Source: Saprospiraceae bacterium (GTDB lineage: Bacteria > Bacteroidota > Bacteroidia > Chitinophagales > Saprospiraceae). Taken from it: 64,000 bases of DNA. The stretch covers positions 62,001-126,000 of the forward strand of contig JANQLV010000023.1 in the NCBI GenBank assembly GCA_028280415.1, in the 5' to 3' direction. This document shows positions 1 through 11,100 of this stretch, one piece after another. The notes beneath the pieces were generated by a model. It was not told the DNA's origin. It made no database searches and saw only the letters and a program-made list of their open reading frames with translations. Each line of letters opens with the position of its first letter. The first letter of the stretch is position 1. Both the position numbers and the translations under genes were made by a program.

Positions 1-1
1 T

Positions 2-61
2 GTTGAAGTTTCCACAAGGGGAATCCCGGTGTTTCAGCTAAAGCACCACGACCGGAAGTAA
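2..61 (+). CDS. C-terminal end of an upstream gene (partial)
   Basis: The first bases read as an open frame of 19 codons ending in HHDRK and a TAA stop. The last base of the stop is the A of the next ATG (TAATG), an arrangement typical of translationally coupled genes. The fragment is too short to assign a family. Its main value is that the SGNH gene that follows is probably the distal member of a plus-strand operon that begins outside the window. Confidence 0.5.
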   Translation, partial: VEVSTRGIPVFQLKHHDRK

Positions 62-1065
62 TGAAAACCTTAAAAGTTATTTCCTTCAATATTTTGTTTT
101 TAGCGATACTGTTGATCGCACTGGAGTTGCTACTCTGGCAAATGTATCCCGATTATCAATTTTATTACCGCACCCATCCGGAACAAGCCAATTTATCCGG
201 TTCTTATGCGAAAATCGATACAAATTGGCTAGACCCGCACCCCGAATTAGGTTGGGTTTGTCAACAAAAGGAAGCCTTACATTTTCCCTCTCCTCCCCGT
301 AGGGGAATTAGCTATCAAATTAATCCACAGGGCTTTCGAAGCGCCTATGATTTTAATCATCCCGAACCAAAGCGCAAAAAACGCATCTTATTAATTGGTG
401 ATTCTTTTACTTTTGGCATTTATCTACCCGAGGATTCTACGATTAGTCATCGCTTACAAAGGCTCAAGGGGCCAGAATATGAGTTTTATACCCTGGCGAT
501 TCCAGCCTGGGGCATGGATCAAATGTACCTCGCTTATTTGCAGTATGCCGAAAAAATACAGGCAGATCAAATTGTTTTAAGCTTTATCGATGATGACCTG
601 ATGCGATCTCTTGAATATTTTTACTACGGCTGTGGCCCCAAACCCTGTTTCAAAATTGAGGATGATTCTTTACTAATCAATAAGGACAATCCATCCTATT
701 GGGAGCATTTATGCTGGAACAATCAGATTGGAAACCGAATCCTGCGCATTCATTATCAAAAGAAAGCAGCAGAACTGGGGCAGTATTTTTTAAAGGAAAT
801 TATTCATCTTGAAAAAAAAGCAGGCCGAACAGCCCTTGTCGTTCGAATCCCTGCATTAATTGATCTGGAAAAGAATATTCCAAGGCCCTCATTCAGTATG
901 CAGGAATTGATGGAAAAAGAACAAATACCTTATATCGAATTATTCGACAGTCTGATTGCAAAACCAGTTCCTGAAATTCGCTCTTTTTATATTCCTGATG
1001 ATGGCCATTTCAATGAAAAAGGAGCGCAGTTGTTGACCGAATGCATTGCTCCTTTTATTGAATAA
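61..1065 (+). CDS. Membrane-anchored SGNH/GDSL-type hydrolase
   Basis: The 334-residue protein starts with one hydrophobic segment (about residues 5-26), so the rest is probably periplasmic or surface-exposed. An SGNH-hydrolase nucleophile block is visible (LLIGDSFTFG, Ser115), and the C-terminus has the matching Asp-x-x-His pair (DDGH, Asp313 and His316). Such enzymes usually act as O-acyl esterases or transferases on glycans, but the substrate cannot be read from the sequence. The start overlaps the stop of the preceding open frame. It converges on a carbamoyltransferase/DUF5989/SxtJ cassette, and SGNH proteins of this type are often found near such cassettes, which suggests a shared role in decorating an exported glycan or metabolite (inference). 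Confidence 0.8.
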   Translation: MKTLKVISFNILFLAILLIALELLLWQMYPDYQFYYRTHPEQANLSGSYAKIDTNWLDPHPELGWVCQQKEALHFPSPPRRGISYQINPQGFRSAYDFNHPEPKRKKRILLIGDSFTFGIYLPEDSTISHRLQRLKGPEYEFYTLAIPAWGMDQMYLAYLQYAEKIQADQIVLSFIDDDLMRSLEYFYYGCGPKPCFKIEDDSLLINKDNPSYWEHLCWNNQIGNRILRIHYQKKAAELGQYFLKEIIHLEKKAGRTALVVRIPALIDLEKNIPRPSFSMQELMEKEQIPYIELFDSLIAKPVPEIRSFYIPDDGHFNEKGAQLLTECIAPFIE

Positions 1066-1109
1066 TTTAACGAAGCCTAACAACCGACTTTTGAATTGGA
1101 AGTTCACAA

Positions 1110-1475
1110 CTACCAGAGTTGTTCAAAATCTTCTTTTGTAAAAGTATGATTCCGATCCCGGAAGTAGCTTTTTTTGCCTTTTTTCCTTTTGATGTAAAAT
1201 TTATCCTGTGAAAAGAGGCGCTTCAACAAGGCCAGAGGTGTAAGCATCAGAAAGAAAATGAGGCTGAGTAAAATCCTGGAATTAACGAAGCCGAGTATCC
1301 TGCCAAGCCGAAGCCAGTATTTAACAATAAGCTTTCTGATTTTTGAAAACAAAAACCCGGAGAAGGCTATCCCTCCACTTATCACCAGGAGGTATTCATT
1401 TTTGAAGAAGAAGAATAGCACTAAAAAACCAATGCTAATCACAGCGATTGTACCAAGTTCTTTTTGGACTGACAT
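1110..1475 (-). CDS. SxtJ-family small membrane protein
   Basis: The 121-residue protein has two hydrophobic stretches in the first 45 residues, a third near residues 68-85, and a very basic C-terminal tail (KRKKGKKSYFRDR). Size, topology and position directly after a NodU/CmcH-type carbamoyltransferase and a DUF5989 peptide match the SxtJ family, named from the saxitoxin cluster, where it neighbours the carbamoyltransferase SxtI. Biochemical function is unknown; a membrane platform for the carbamoyltransferase is a guess. It starts three bases after the DUF5989 stop, so the three genes are almost certainly one operon. Confidence 0.75.
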   Translation of the reverse strand: MSVQKELGTIAVISIGFLVLFFFFKNEYLLVISGGIAFSGFLFSKIRKLIVKYWLRLGRILGFVNSRILLSLIFFLMLTPLALLKRLFSQDKFYIKRKKGKKSYFRDRNHTFTKEDFEQLW

Positions 1476-1478
1476 TTT

Positions 1479-1628
1479 TCAAAAAATAGAATAAATAAAT
1501 GGAGCTACGGCAGAACCTCCTCCCAGGACAACAATAAACCCAATCAGCAATAAAACAATAATTACCGGAGCCAGCCACCATTTTTTTCGACTCAATAGAT
1601 AATTAAAAATATCTTTTAAAAATTCCAT
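1479..1628 (-). CDS. DUF5989-family single-pass membrane peptide (49 aa)
   Basis: This tiny gene begins at the ATG on 1626-1628, inside the last codons of the carbamoyltransferase (13-base overlap), and ends with TGA at 1479-1481. The product starts MEFLKDIFNYLLSRKKWW, followed by one hydrophobic helix ending in a Gly-rich turn (LGGGSAVAPF) and the end FIYSIF. That pattern (basic WW motif, helix, GGGSAVAPFIY) is how DUF5989 proteins look, and they characteristically sit between NodU-type carbamoyltransferases and SxtJ proteins. Tight packing on both sides supports a real gene. Function is unknown. Confidence 0.85.
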   Translation of the reverse strand: MEFLKDIFNYLLSRKKWWLAPVIIVLLLIGFIVVLGGGSAVAPFIYSIF

Positions 1629-3445
1629 TCGTTTTTGTGTTTTTTAAGCACGAATTGATCCATTACCAACAAATCCATTCCTGTTTTTATAAAACAATGA
1701 TACGCATCCTCCGGTGAACATACAATAGGTTCGTTTCTAATGTTAAAGCTGGTATTAATCAATACTCCATATCCCGTTTTTTCTTTAAATGCACGGAGCA
1801 ATTGAAAAAATTTCGGATTACTGGTTTCATGCACCGTTTGAATTCTGGCAGAATAATCTACATGTGTAATCGCGGGTAGGGCAGATCGGCGAATCGCTAA
1901 CCGCTCTTTCAGAGAAAGGTTCGAAGGAGTTGTCTTTTGCATGATTCTTTGTTCTTCATTGATCTTTGTTACCAGAAGCATATAGGGCGAATTGTTATCT
2001 TCCAGTTCAAAATAATCGCCGGCTTCCCCGGCAAGGACCGCCGGAGCAAAAGGACGAAAATGCTCCCGGTTTTTAATTTTTTGATTAATGATACTTTGCA
2101 TTTTCGGGTTACGGGGATCGCCCAGTATGCTCCGATTACCCAAGGCCCGCGGCCCGTATTCCATTCGCCCCTGAAACCATCCTACAATTTTTCCATCCGC
2201 CAGAGCAGTGCTAACTGCTCCGCATAATTCATCGAAGTGCTCAAAATATACATAGGATAATTTTTGTCGATCCAGCCAGTTACGGAGAACCGTTTTTGAA
2301 AAGTCTGGTCCAAGATAGGTCCCTTTCATTTTATCGCTTCCAGTACTGATCTTGCGTGCCTGGCCGCCATAAATGTGATAAGCCGCCAAAGCTGCTCCCA
2401 GAGCGCCTCCGGCATCCCCCGCAGCAGGCTGGATAAAGAGCTTTTTGAAAATCGCCTTTTGCACTATTTTCCCATTTGCTACACAATTGAGGGCAACGCC
2501 TCCCGCCATACATAGATTATCCAGGCCCGTAATACGCTTGATTTCTTTCACCATCCCTAACACAATGTCCTCCAGTACTTTTTGAATAGCAAAGGCGAGA
2601 TCGCAATGTACCTGCTCAATCGCAGTTTCAGGAATCCTGCGGGCAAAACCAAAAAGCATTTCCCATTTTCCAGCTTTAATCATCCTCAGTCCCGTCACAT
2701 AATCAAAATATTGCTGATTAAGCCAGAGTGATCCATCCGGTTTCAGGTCAATCAGTTTTTCGTAAATGAGTGAAATAAATCTTTTAACCCGATCAGAATG
2801 TGCATCCCCGTATGGTGCAAGCCCCATCAATTTATATTCTCCGCCATTCACTTTAAAACCCAGAAAGTATGTAAAAGCCGAGTATAATAATCCCGGGGAA
2901 TGTGGAAAGTGCAATTCTTTAATTATAGTGATTTCCTTACCTTTTCCAATTCCGAGAGAAGCCGTTGCCCATTCTCCAACACCATCAATTGTAAGGATAG
3001 CTGCTGCTTCAAATGGCGATGCAAAAAATGCACTTGCCGCATGCGAAAGATGATGTTCGGTAAATAATAGCTGTAGTTTTTGGGGATCAAAGGCTTCAAT
3101 CTCTGCCAGCTTTTTTCGGATGATCCTTTTGAGAAAAAGTTTTTCCCGAAGCCATACTGGAATTGCTTTTAAAAAAGAAGGCAAGCCCCGTGGTGCAAAG
3201 CGGTAATAACTTTCGATTAACCTTTCGAATTTCAAAAAAGGTTTGTCGTAAAAAACCACTGCATCCAACTCATCAATACTTATTTGAGCAGTTTTCAAAC
3301 AATACTCACAGGAGCGGAGCGGAAAAGCAGCATCGTGTTTTATCCGGCTAAATCGTTCCTCCTGTACAGCTGCGATTATTTCACCATTCTTGACAATAGC
3401 TGCCGCCGAATCGTGATAATAAGCCGAAATTCCGAGAATTGTCAT
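1616..3445 (-). CDS. NodU/CmcH-type carbamoyltransferase
   Basis: Members of this family transfer a carbamoyl group from carbamoyl phosphate, through carbamoyl-adenylate, onto a hydroxyl of a sugar or natural product. The N-terminal kinase-like domain shows the family opening TILGISAYYHDSAA, the HHLSHAASAFFASPF metal/phosphate-site block and the GGVALNCVANGK block. The C-terminal domain begins near GRMEYGPRALGNRSILGDPR. I chose the ATG at 3445 because family proteins begin exactly there; an ATG at 3469 and a GTG at 3475 are in-frame alternatives, and 3475 gives 619 residues. Downstream come overlapping DUF5989 and SxtJ genes; xylA ends 34 bases upstream, so co-transcription with xylBA is possible. 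The acceptor substrate is unknown. Confidence 0.88.
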   Translation of the reverse strand: MTILGISAYYHDSAAAIVKNGEIIAAVQEERFSRIKHDAAFPLRSCEYCLKTAQISIDELDAVVFYDKPFLKFERLIESYYRFAPRGLPSFLKAIPVWLREKLFLKRIIRKKLAEIEAFDPQKLQLLFTEHHLSHAASAFFASPFEAAAILTIDGVGEWATASLGIGKGKEITIIKELHFPHSPGLLYSAFTYFLGFKVNGGEYKLMGLAPYGDAHSDRVKRFISLIYEKLIDLKPDGSLWLNQQYFDYVTGLRMIKAGKWEMLFGFARRIPETAIEQVHCDLAFAIQKVLEDIVLGMVKEIKRITGLDNLCMAGGVALNCVANGKIVQKAIFKKLFIQPAAGDAGGALGAALAAYHIYGGQARKISTGSDKMKGTYLGPDFSKTVLRNWLDRQKLSYVYFEHFDELCGAVSTALADGKIVGWFQGRMEYGPRALGNRSILGDPRNPKMQSIINQKIKNREHFRPFAPAVLAGEAGDYFELEDNNSPYMLLVTKINEEQRIMQKTTPSNLSLKERLAIRRSALPAITHVDYSARIQTVHETSNPKFFQLLRAFKEKTGYGVLINTSFNIRNEPIVCSPEDAYHCFIKTGMDLLVMDQFVLKKHKNEWNF

Positions 3446-3509
3446 GCCTTGCTTAATACCTTTATTCATTGACACAAACTTATCATCATTTTCCCCCTCA
3501 AGTATGCTT

Positions 3510-4838
3510 CTAAATATAGCTTACAATTAACTGTTCCAATAGTTCCTGTTTTCCGCTAATTACCATAGGTTCTTTTGCTCTTCCTGCGATCTTTCGAAGA
3601 TCTTCAAGTTTAAGTTTCCCTTTTTCAAATTCCTTTCCTTTGCCTTCATCAAAACTGGCGTACCGCTTTTTGCGCAAAGCCTTGTAATCAGAATTTCGTA
3701 AAATATCATTTGCAATTAACAGCGCCCTTGCAAATACATCCATCCCCGAAATATGAGCAATAAATAAATCCTCAAGATCAGTGGAGTTTCGGCGAACCTT
3801 TGCATCCCAGTTAATGCCCCCTCCCTGCAATCCTTTGTTTTCCAGAATAACCAACATCGCCAAAACCGATTCGTAAATACTAATGACAAACTGATCTGTA
3901 TCCCAGCCATTTTGATAGTCTCCTCGATTGGCATCTATGCTTCCGAGCATTCCGGCATCCGCGGCAACCTGAAGTTCGTGTTCCATGGTATGACCGGAAA
4001 GCGTAGCATGATTGACTTCAATATTGAGTTTAAAATCTTTATCCAGCCCATATTGCCGTAAAAAACCAATGACTGTTTCGGAATCGAAATCGTATTGATG
4101 TTTAGAAGGTTCCATGGGTTTCGGTTCGATAAAAAACGTTCCTTTGAAACCATTTTTTCTGGCATAATCTCTGGCCATTGAGAGGAAACGAGCCAGATGT
4201 TCCTTCTCCCTTTTCATATCCGTGTTGAGCAGAGAGAGATAACCTTCGCGCCCGCCCCAGAAAACATAATTTTCACCATTCAGCGCGATCGTTGCATCAA
4301 TAGCATTTTTTACTTGCGCTCCTGCATAAGCTACGACATTGAAATCGGGATTCGTAGCGGCACCATTCATATATCGGGCATTGGAAAAAAGGTTGGCAGT
4401 CCCCCAAAGTAATTTTACTCCAGAAGCTTTCTGCTTTTGTTTGGCGAAACGTACAATCTCTTTCAATCTCTTTTCGGACTCCCTTAAAGTCGAGCCTTCT
4501 TCAACCAAATCAAAATCGTGAAAACAATAGTATTCCACACCCAGTTTTGTAAAAAATTCGAAAGCTGCATCCATTTTTTCTTTAGCCCGGCTCATCGCAT
4601 CTTTAGCTTGATTCCAGGCTAAATTTCGCGTCCCTCCACCAAAAGGGTCCGAACCAAGATTACAGAAGCTATGCCAGTAACAAACCGCAAATCGAAAATG
4701 CTCTGCCATTGTTTTTCTACCTACTTTTCTTTCGGGATCATACCATTTGAATGCCAGCGGATTTTTAGAATCTCTCCCTTCAAAAGGAATTTTTCCTATT
4801 CCTTTAAAATATTCCTTTTTTCCTTTTAGATATTCCAT
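3510..4838 (-). CDS. xylA: Xylose isomerase
   Basis: This enzyme interconverts D-xylose and D-xylulose in the cytoplasm. The 442-residue length is typical of the longer (class II) enzymes. Active-site blocks are all present in order: the catalytic His segment (YYCFHDFDL), the metal ligands in [16 protein letters not shown], the [12 protein letters not shown] block, the [18 protein letters not shown] block with its Asp cluster, and the late [13 protein letters not shown] Asp. It lies five bases after xylB on the same strand, so the two form a xylBA operon for xylose use. No xylose transporter or XylR-type regulator is visible next to it. Confidence 0.97.
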   Translation of the reverse strand: MEYLKGKKEYFKGIGKIPFEGRDSKNPLAFKWYDPERKVGRKTMAEHFRFAVCYWHSFCNLGSDPFGGGTRNLAWNQAKDAMSRAKEKMDAAFEFFTKLGVEYYCFHDFDLVEEGSTLRESEKRLKEIVRFAKQKQKASGVKLLWGTANLFSNARYMNGAATNPDFNVVAYAGAQVKNAIDATIALNGENYVFWGGREGYLSLLNTDMKREKEHLARFLSMARDYARKNGFKGTFFIEPKPMEPSKHQYDFDSETVIGFLRQYGLDKDFKLNIEVNHATLSGHTMEHELQVAADAGMLGSIDANRGDYQNGWDTDQFVISIYESVLAMLVILENKGLQGGGINWDAKVRRNSTDLEDLFIAHISGMDVFARALLIANDILRNSDYKALRKKRYASFDEGKGKEFEKGKLKLEDLRKIAGRAKEPMVISGKQELLEQLIVSYI

Positions 4839-4843
4839 TATAG

Positions 4844-6331
4844 TCAGATTTTATTTTTTAAAATATTCAAGGTCTTTTTCCAGGATTGATAAGCATCGGA
4901 AAGTACAGATGCATCCTTCTGATCCGGAAGTGTATGATCTACGATTTTCAGTTTTTCAAAAGCTTCCTCAGCATTTTTATATATCCCCGCACCGATCCCT
5001 GCACCTCTCGCGGCACCGATGCCTCCATCCGTATTATAAAGCTGAATAGCCGAGCCCGAAATCGTAGCCAGTGTTTTTCTAAATATGGGACTCAAAAACA
5101 AATTGGCTTGCGCTGCCCTGATCAATGCAAGATTAAGTCCCATCTCCTGCATGATTTCCATGCCGTAGTAAAACGAAAATGCGATCCCCTCCTGAGCAGC
5201 TCTGATTAAATGCCCTTGTCCATGGATATTAAAATTCAATCCATGAATACTCGCATGTAAGTTTTGGTTCTGTAAAATACGCTCTGCCCCATTACCAAAG
5301 GGAAGTACCTGAAGCCCCTGCGCCCCGACCGGTGCAAGCCCGGCCATTTCGTTCATTTGCTCATAGCTCTGCACGCCGATATTTTTTCGCATCCAGGCAT
5401 TGAGGATACCACAACCATTGACACATAACAAGATTCCCAATCGAGATTGTTCATGAGTATGATTAACATGTGCAAAAGTATTAACCCTGGATTGCGGATC
5501 GTAATTGATCTGATCACTAATACTGTAAACAACGCCTGAGGTCCCCGCTGTTGCCGCCACTTCTCCCGGTTCAAGTACATTGAGTGAAAAAGCATTATTC
5601 GGTTGATCTCCGGCTCTGTAAGTTACCGGAATACCCACTGACAATCCCAACATACCGGCAGCGGTTTCACAAAGCTTGCCCTGTACAGAAAAAGCAGGAA
5701 CGATTTCAGGAATAATTTCACGAGGTATATCATAATCCTTTAAAAGGAAATCCGCAATTTGGTTTTCTCTGAAATCCCAGAAAACACCTTCCGAAAGACC
5801 GCTTAAAGTAGTGTTGATTTCATTGGTGAGTTTCATTGCAATAAAATCACCGGGTAACATAAATTTGTGGATTCTTTCGAAGTTTCCGGGTTCATTTTCA
5901 TATACCCAGCGAAGTTTGGAAGCGGTAAAATTACCCGGAGAATTTAACAGATGGTTCAGACAACGGCTTTCTCCGATACGGGAAAAAGCCCGCTCTCCTA
6001 TATGCGCCGCACGACTGTCACACCAGATGATCGATGGCCTGATCACTTCCCGGTTTTTATCAACCAGGACCAGTCCGTGCATTTGATAAGAGATGCCAAT
6101 TGCCTGAACAAGATTGCGGTTTACATTTGTTTGCGCAAATAATCTGGCATTCGCCTTTTGTAAATTACGCCACCACATTTCCGGACTTTGTTCTGCCCAG
6201 CCTTCCTGCTCTGCAGCAATAGGCATCTCTTCATCTGGATAAAAGGTAGAAGCTATACATTGTCCCGTAGCAATTTCCAACAAAGCGGCTTTGACTGATG
6301 AGCTTCCTAAATCATATCCGATGAGATACAT
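4844..6331 (-). CDS. xylB: Xylulokinase
   Basis: This FGGY-family kinase phosphorylates D-xylulose to xylulose 5-phosphate, feeding the pentose phosphate pathway. The 495 residues match the family. The first domain opens with [15 protein letters not shown], and the sugar-binding region includes [15 protein letters not shown] and SIIWCDSRA. The second domain has the ATP-site glycines ([12 protein letters not shown]) and the late [15 protein letters not shown] block. It is the first gene of the xylBA pair and is followed after five bases by xylA. The upstream gap is only about 110 bases, A/T rich, and must hold the promoter. Confidence 0.96.
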   Translation of the reverse strand: MYLIGYDLGSSSVKAALLEIATGQCIASTFYPDEEMPIAAEQEGWAEQSPEMWWRNLQKANARLFAQTNVNRNLVQAIGISYQMHGLVLVDKNREVIRPSIIWCDSRAAHIGERAFSRIGESRCLNHLLNSPGNFTASKLRWVYENEPGNFERIHKFMLPGDFIAMKLTNEINTTLSGLSEGVFWDFRENQIADFLLKDYDIPREIIPEIVPAFSVQGKLCETAAGMLGLSVGIPVTYRAGDQPNNAFSLNVLEPGEVAATAGTSGVVYSISDQINYDPQSRVNTFAHVNHTHEQSRLGILLCVNGCGILNAWMRKNIGVQSYEQMNEMAGLAPVGAQGLQVLPFGNGAERILQNQNLHASIHGLNFNIHGQGHLIRAAQEGIAFSFYYGMEIMQEMGLNLALIRAAQANLFLSPIFRKTLATISGSAIQLYNTDGGIGAARGAGIGAGIYKNAEEAFEKLKIVDHTLPDQKDASVLSDAYQSWKKTLNILKNKI

Positions 6332-6440
6332 ATTTTAACAAAATTAAAATTTCTAAAAAGTATTGGTAAGAAAAGAAAAAGTACAGAATATCTAGTGATT
6401 TGCCTTACCGTTTATGCTGAAATTATAGAAAATTCCAGAT

Positions 6441-7847
6441 TTATTTTGACATATCCTCTAATTGCTGTAGTAACCAATTCCTATCCGGTAAAATCTCCGC
6501 TTTAATAATCTCTTCTCTCAGTTTTTCCTGTCCGGCTTTATCGGTTTTCGTAAGATAGAGCAGCTTGCGGGTAAACTGAATCGTTCCCAGATAATGTTTG
6601 CGGTGATAGCCCATTACTTTTTTTCGGGAGATAAAAGTCTGCATACTATTTAACAGAGACTCCAGTGCCGAATGCTCTTTTAATTCGAAGTAAATTTTTA
6701 TAAGCATATTTCGCGCATCAAGACTAACCAGCAAATCCTCTTCATCTACTGCTACAAGCAAATGCCTTGCTTTTTCATAGTCTTTTAAATCGACATAATA
6801 CCTCGCCCGGCAATAGTGATAATAATTAGAGCGATAACGCGGTTCGAGCAATGGTCGATAATCTTTCAAAAAGCTATCCACCCAATCATATTCCTTTACT
6901 TTCAAACCCGCCGCTACGATATTCGTATAAGTAAAGCGACTTAAATAGCCATCAATTAATAGCACATTAATTGCCAATGCGGATTTGAATAATTCAAAAG
7001 CTTCAATTCGGTATTCCTCGTTCCCCTGATTAATTTGCTTGATACAATAGTTGATCGCCATCAGAAAACAGTCCCTGAGTTCCGCCAGAGAAAACCGGGC
7101 CTGACTACGTTGTAGTTCGAATTTAAACTTTTGAAAAAAATCCGGATTATTCTCTGTCAAGGCGCGATAGCAGTAATAATACATCCCGATTGCCGGATTT
7201 TCCAGATAGGCGCTATTTTCCAGATAATCCAGAAGTGCCGGCAGAAAAGTGTAATCATAATCCGTTTTGAATACCGCCTGATGAGCAAATAAAAGACAAC
7301 TTTGCCGAAGCTTGCCGGAAATAATTCGGATATCCAGGATTTTGCTTAAGACCTGAAGATTATTTCCCGTCGTTCGGCGGCGAGACTCGGCAAAAGCATA
7401 ATGCTCCATTTCCAATAGATACTGGGCATGCAAATAATCCTGCCCGATTTCCATTTTATCCAAAAGATTACGACTGCGCTTGACTTCCTGATTAAAATGC
7501 TTTTCCAGATTGAGATGCCGATAGGCTTTGACTAAATAAATTTGTGAAAAAACCTTTTGCTGCTTGTATTGCCGATAAGCCAGGTACTCTTCGATACAGT
7601 TCAACAACCAGGACATAATCAACCTGATTTTTGTGTCGTCAAACTTCTCTCCGGGGAACAAAAAAGAGAATATTTCCTCCTTTTTTAATGCCTTTTTAGT
7701 TCCATTTTTACTTTGTACCAAATAGTCCCAAAGAGCGATCACCTCTTGTCTTTGATTGAAGAAAGGGGAACGGATAAATTTATGCACCGCACGTTTGCTT
7801 ACTCCGTCCAGGCTGAAAAAAACCTGTACCAGTTTACTGTTGTACAT
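6441..7847 (-). CDS. Uncharacterised helical (TPR-like) protein
   Basis: I do not recognise a named family. The 468 residues are almost entirely helical, with a regular 30-40 residue rhythm of aromatic and leucine residues (for example YYHYCRARYYVDLKDYEKA) that resembles divergent TPR repeats. There is no signal peptide, membrane segment or catalytic motif. The N-terminus (VFFSLDGVSKRAVHKFIRSP) could be a small protein-binding or DNA-binding head. It has its own upstream region of 266 bases, shared with the divergent T9SS gene. A cytoplasmic scaffold is the safest reading. Confidence 0.6.
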   Translation of the reverse strand: MYNSKLVQVFFSLDGVSKRAVHKFIRSPFFNQRQEVIALWDYLVQSKNGTKKALKKEEIFSFLFPGEKFDDTKIRLIMSWLLNCIEEYLAYRQYKQQKVFSQIYLVKAYRHLNLEKHFNQEVKRSRNLLDKMEIGQDYLHAQYLLEMEHYAFAESRRRTTGNNLQVLSKILDIRIISGKLRQSCLLFAHQAVFKTDYDYTFLPALLDYLENSAYLENPAIGMYYYCYRALTENNPDFFQKFKFELQRSQARFSLAELRDCFLMAINYCIKQINQGNEEYRIEAFELFKSALAINVLLIDGYLSRFTYTNIVAAGLKVKEYDWVDSFLKDYRPLLEPRYRSNYYHYCRARYYVDLKDYEKARHLLVAVDEEDLLVSLDARNMLIKIYFELKEHSALESLLNSMQTFISRKKVMGYHRKHYLGTIQFTRKLLYLTKTDKAGQEKLREEIIKAEILPDRNWLLQQLEDMSK

Positions 7848-8113
7848 AATATTTAAAGACTAATGTGAAACAGATAAAGCACTGACATAGATTCTAAACA
7901 TCATACGGGGCCAAAGAAGTCAAATAAGCCCTATTTTTACTATTGTATAATGCCTGTGCATCTATTTTAATTTAATACAAAACAATACTTAAATATATAA
8001 AAATCAGTGCTTTATAATATTTTACTTTTTTACAAATCTACTTAAATGTAATTGTACTCGCCGTTTTTTTTGCTGATTTTTGAATCAGGGTAATCTATAC
8101 AAAGGCAAAAAAT

Positions 8114-11100
8114 ATGAACTCATTTCCCATAAATAAGCGATTGGGATGGCTGCTATGCTTCCAGTTTCTTATTTGTACAACATTATTGGCTCAATGGGCT
8201 CCCTTGCAATATCCGGGTATCATCGGTGGTGATTTTCCGGTCATCAATGCAATGGATTTCACCAATGATATAACGGGAGTTGCAGTAAGTGATAATGGCC
8301 TTATCGTTCGAACCGAGAATGGAGGGATAGAATGGGATACGATTTATGATATTTCCGAGGCATATACATTTCAGAAAGTATTGTATTATTCAGATGCAAG
8401 AATCGTTGCGGTTGGACATAAAACAGTCGATCCGGGATGTGTCGCCACTCCATCGCAGGGAATCATCGCTTATAGCCTAAACACGGGAAATAGCTGGGAT
8501 ACTGTCTCTGTTGAATACAGTCTGAATGCTGTTGATTTTCCAACAGCTCAAACCGGATATGCAGTCGGGGATTGCGGTCGGATGTATCAATCTACAGACG
8601 GGGGTGAAAACTGGGTAGAAATAGCCGGTCCCGGAGGTCTGGAGAATCTGGAAGATATAGACTTCCCAACGGAGACAACCGGATATATTGGCAGAACAGA
8701 CGGTAGTGTTTTAAGAACACTCAATAGCGCAGCAGACTGGACTACTTTTCCAATAGGGCTTAGCGGTTCAACGGGTTATGTCCAGTTTTTCAATGAGCTG
8801 GAGGGGGTTACAGTGGGTATTGACGTAGGGGGTATCATCAGCATCATGGCAACAACAGATGGGGGGGAAAACTGGAATCCATTTTCTCCTTTCGCAGGGA
8901 ATGAATTAACATTCATGCTTGATGTTACCCGTGGCTACACCGGTCAAATAGGAGTAGGTTTAGTAGGGTATATTACCGAAAGTGGGGGCAACATAGAATT
9001 TCAGGAAGCGCTGCCTCCCGCTCCAGAGGTATGGCCCATAAAGAGAGTGATTCATTTTTATGATGAAAATACCGGCTATATAGCTGGCCCTAATACCTTT
9101 TATAGTTTTATTCCCCCTATTACTACGCAAAATATTTCGGGGGTAATTTTTGTGGACGAAAATGATGATTGTCTGCTCGATGGAGGGGAAAATGGTTTAA
9201 AGGACTGGATTGTAAAAATTGAAAACGAAGATAATAATGAAGTAGAGTTCATCACAACCGATGCTCAGGGAAATTACAATTTCACCCTTGATACCGGGAA
9301 CTACGTATTAAATGTTTTTGCTCCGAATAGTACCCGGAGATTATGTATCAATGATGTTCAGGTTGACTTAAATACCCCCGGGGGGAATACTGTTTTAGAT
9401 ATAGGTTCTCAAATTGATTCTCTCTGCCCGGTAATGGAAATTGATATTTCCACGCCAATGCTGAGTCGCTGTGAGATGAATCGTTATTACGTTTCTTATT
9501 ACAATCGGGGTACTGCAACGGCTATAGCACCAAGGGTCGAGATTATTTTCGATGATGACTTTGAAGTACTGGCCAGCAACCCTGTCTGGACGGATGTTTC
9601 GGATAGTTTGTATACTTATGAACTGGAAGATTTAATGCCTGGAGATTCCGGCAAAATTTTCATTAATACTTTTCTAAGTTGTGCAGCACCATTTGAAGGA
9701 CAGACACATGGCGTCATTGCGAAAATATTTCCCGATAATATTTGCGATACACTTAATCCAATATGGGATCAATCCAGCGTAAGTGGAAGTGGAAAATGCG
9801 CGGGGGATTCGGTCACCTTTGAAATACGCAATACTGGCTCTGGCGATATTCAAGCAGCCCTAGATTATATCGTCATTGAAGATCATATACTTTTAACTAG
9901 GGGCAACTTCGACCTGAGTGCTGGTCTTGAAACTGCCTTTGTATTTTACCCTAACGGCGGAACGCTACGACTGGAAGCCGATCAATCCGAAGGTCACCCG
10001 GGAAGAAGTATGCCCTCTGTTGCAATAGAAGGTTGTGGTCTTAATGAAGATGGAGAGTTTAGTCTCGGATTCGTTACTCAAGACCCGGAAGATGATCTCA
10101 ACTCCTTCATTTCCATAGAAAATCAAGAAAGTATAGATTCTAATAATCTAAACTTTGAGAATCAGATTTTTGCTTATCCCAAGGGATACGGCAATGCTAA
10201 TTTTATCAAACCAAATACAAGTATTGAATACCGTATTCCCTTCCGGTTTAATTTTCCACTGGATAGTACCATTATTATCCGTACAGTTCCTTCAGCCTTT
10301 CAGGATATTGCTACAATTGTCCCGGGGGTAAGCAGCCATATCTACGATTTTTCAATTGTCGGCGGAGATACGCTGGAATTCAAATTTCAGGAGCCCATAC
10401 AAGCTAATGAAGCTGGTTTCATCAAATTCAGAATTGATCAAAAAACGGATAATCCCGATGGTACGATAATTCATCATCAGTACCATATGGCAGTTGTGGT
10501 TGTGGATGATACACTCTCCTTAAATGGGGGTAGCTATACACATAATGTAAGTACAGACTCCCTAAGCACATCAGCTAATGGTCTGATCATAGATGGAGAG
10601 ATCCTCGATTATGTTAGCAATCCGGTGGAAATGGTAGAATTAATGGTTGGTGAAGAGAATGAAATATCGACGACAACAGAAAGTGGTCAATATTCATTCG
10701 TATTGCCCGGCGATTATAGTCAGGATGAAATTGTACTGACACCTTCAAGAAACAGTAATTTCCCGGCAGGGGTCGAAACCTATGATCTGCATCTAATACA
10801 TGCATTTTTAGAAGGATGGTATGCTCCTGAAGATTCTCTACAACTTGCTGCTGCTGACTGGGATCGTAACAATATTGTGAATCGAATGGATATCCTGCAA
10901 ATACAGGAAGCATTGGGGAACCCCGATCCAGTATCCGCTAATTTTCCCTGGCGATTTTTGCCAAATAGTCCAGGGCTGCAATATACTGCTGATGACCAGC
11001 ATAGATATACCATAAATAATCCTACACTATATAACAAAGCTGATTTTCGGGCATTAAAGCGAGGAGATTTTGATCTCAGCGCAAGGGCTAACAACGCTAT

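Noticed and set aside
841-850. GTTCGAATCC, like a tRNA T-loop
   Set aside because: It lies in frame in the SGNH gene and no acceptor stem or anticodon arm can be paired around it.
6339-6346. TAATTTTG on the minus strand before xylB
   Set aside because: It matches the -7 consensus, but is so near the ATG that the message would be leaderless; probably chance in A/T-rich DNA.
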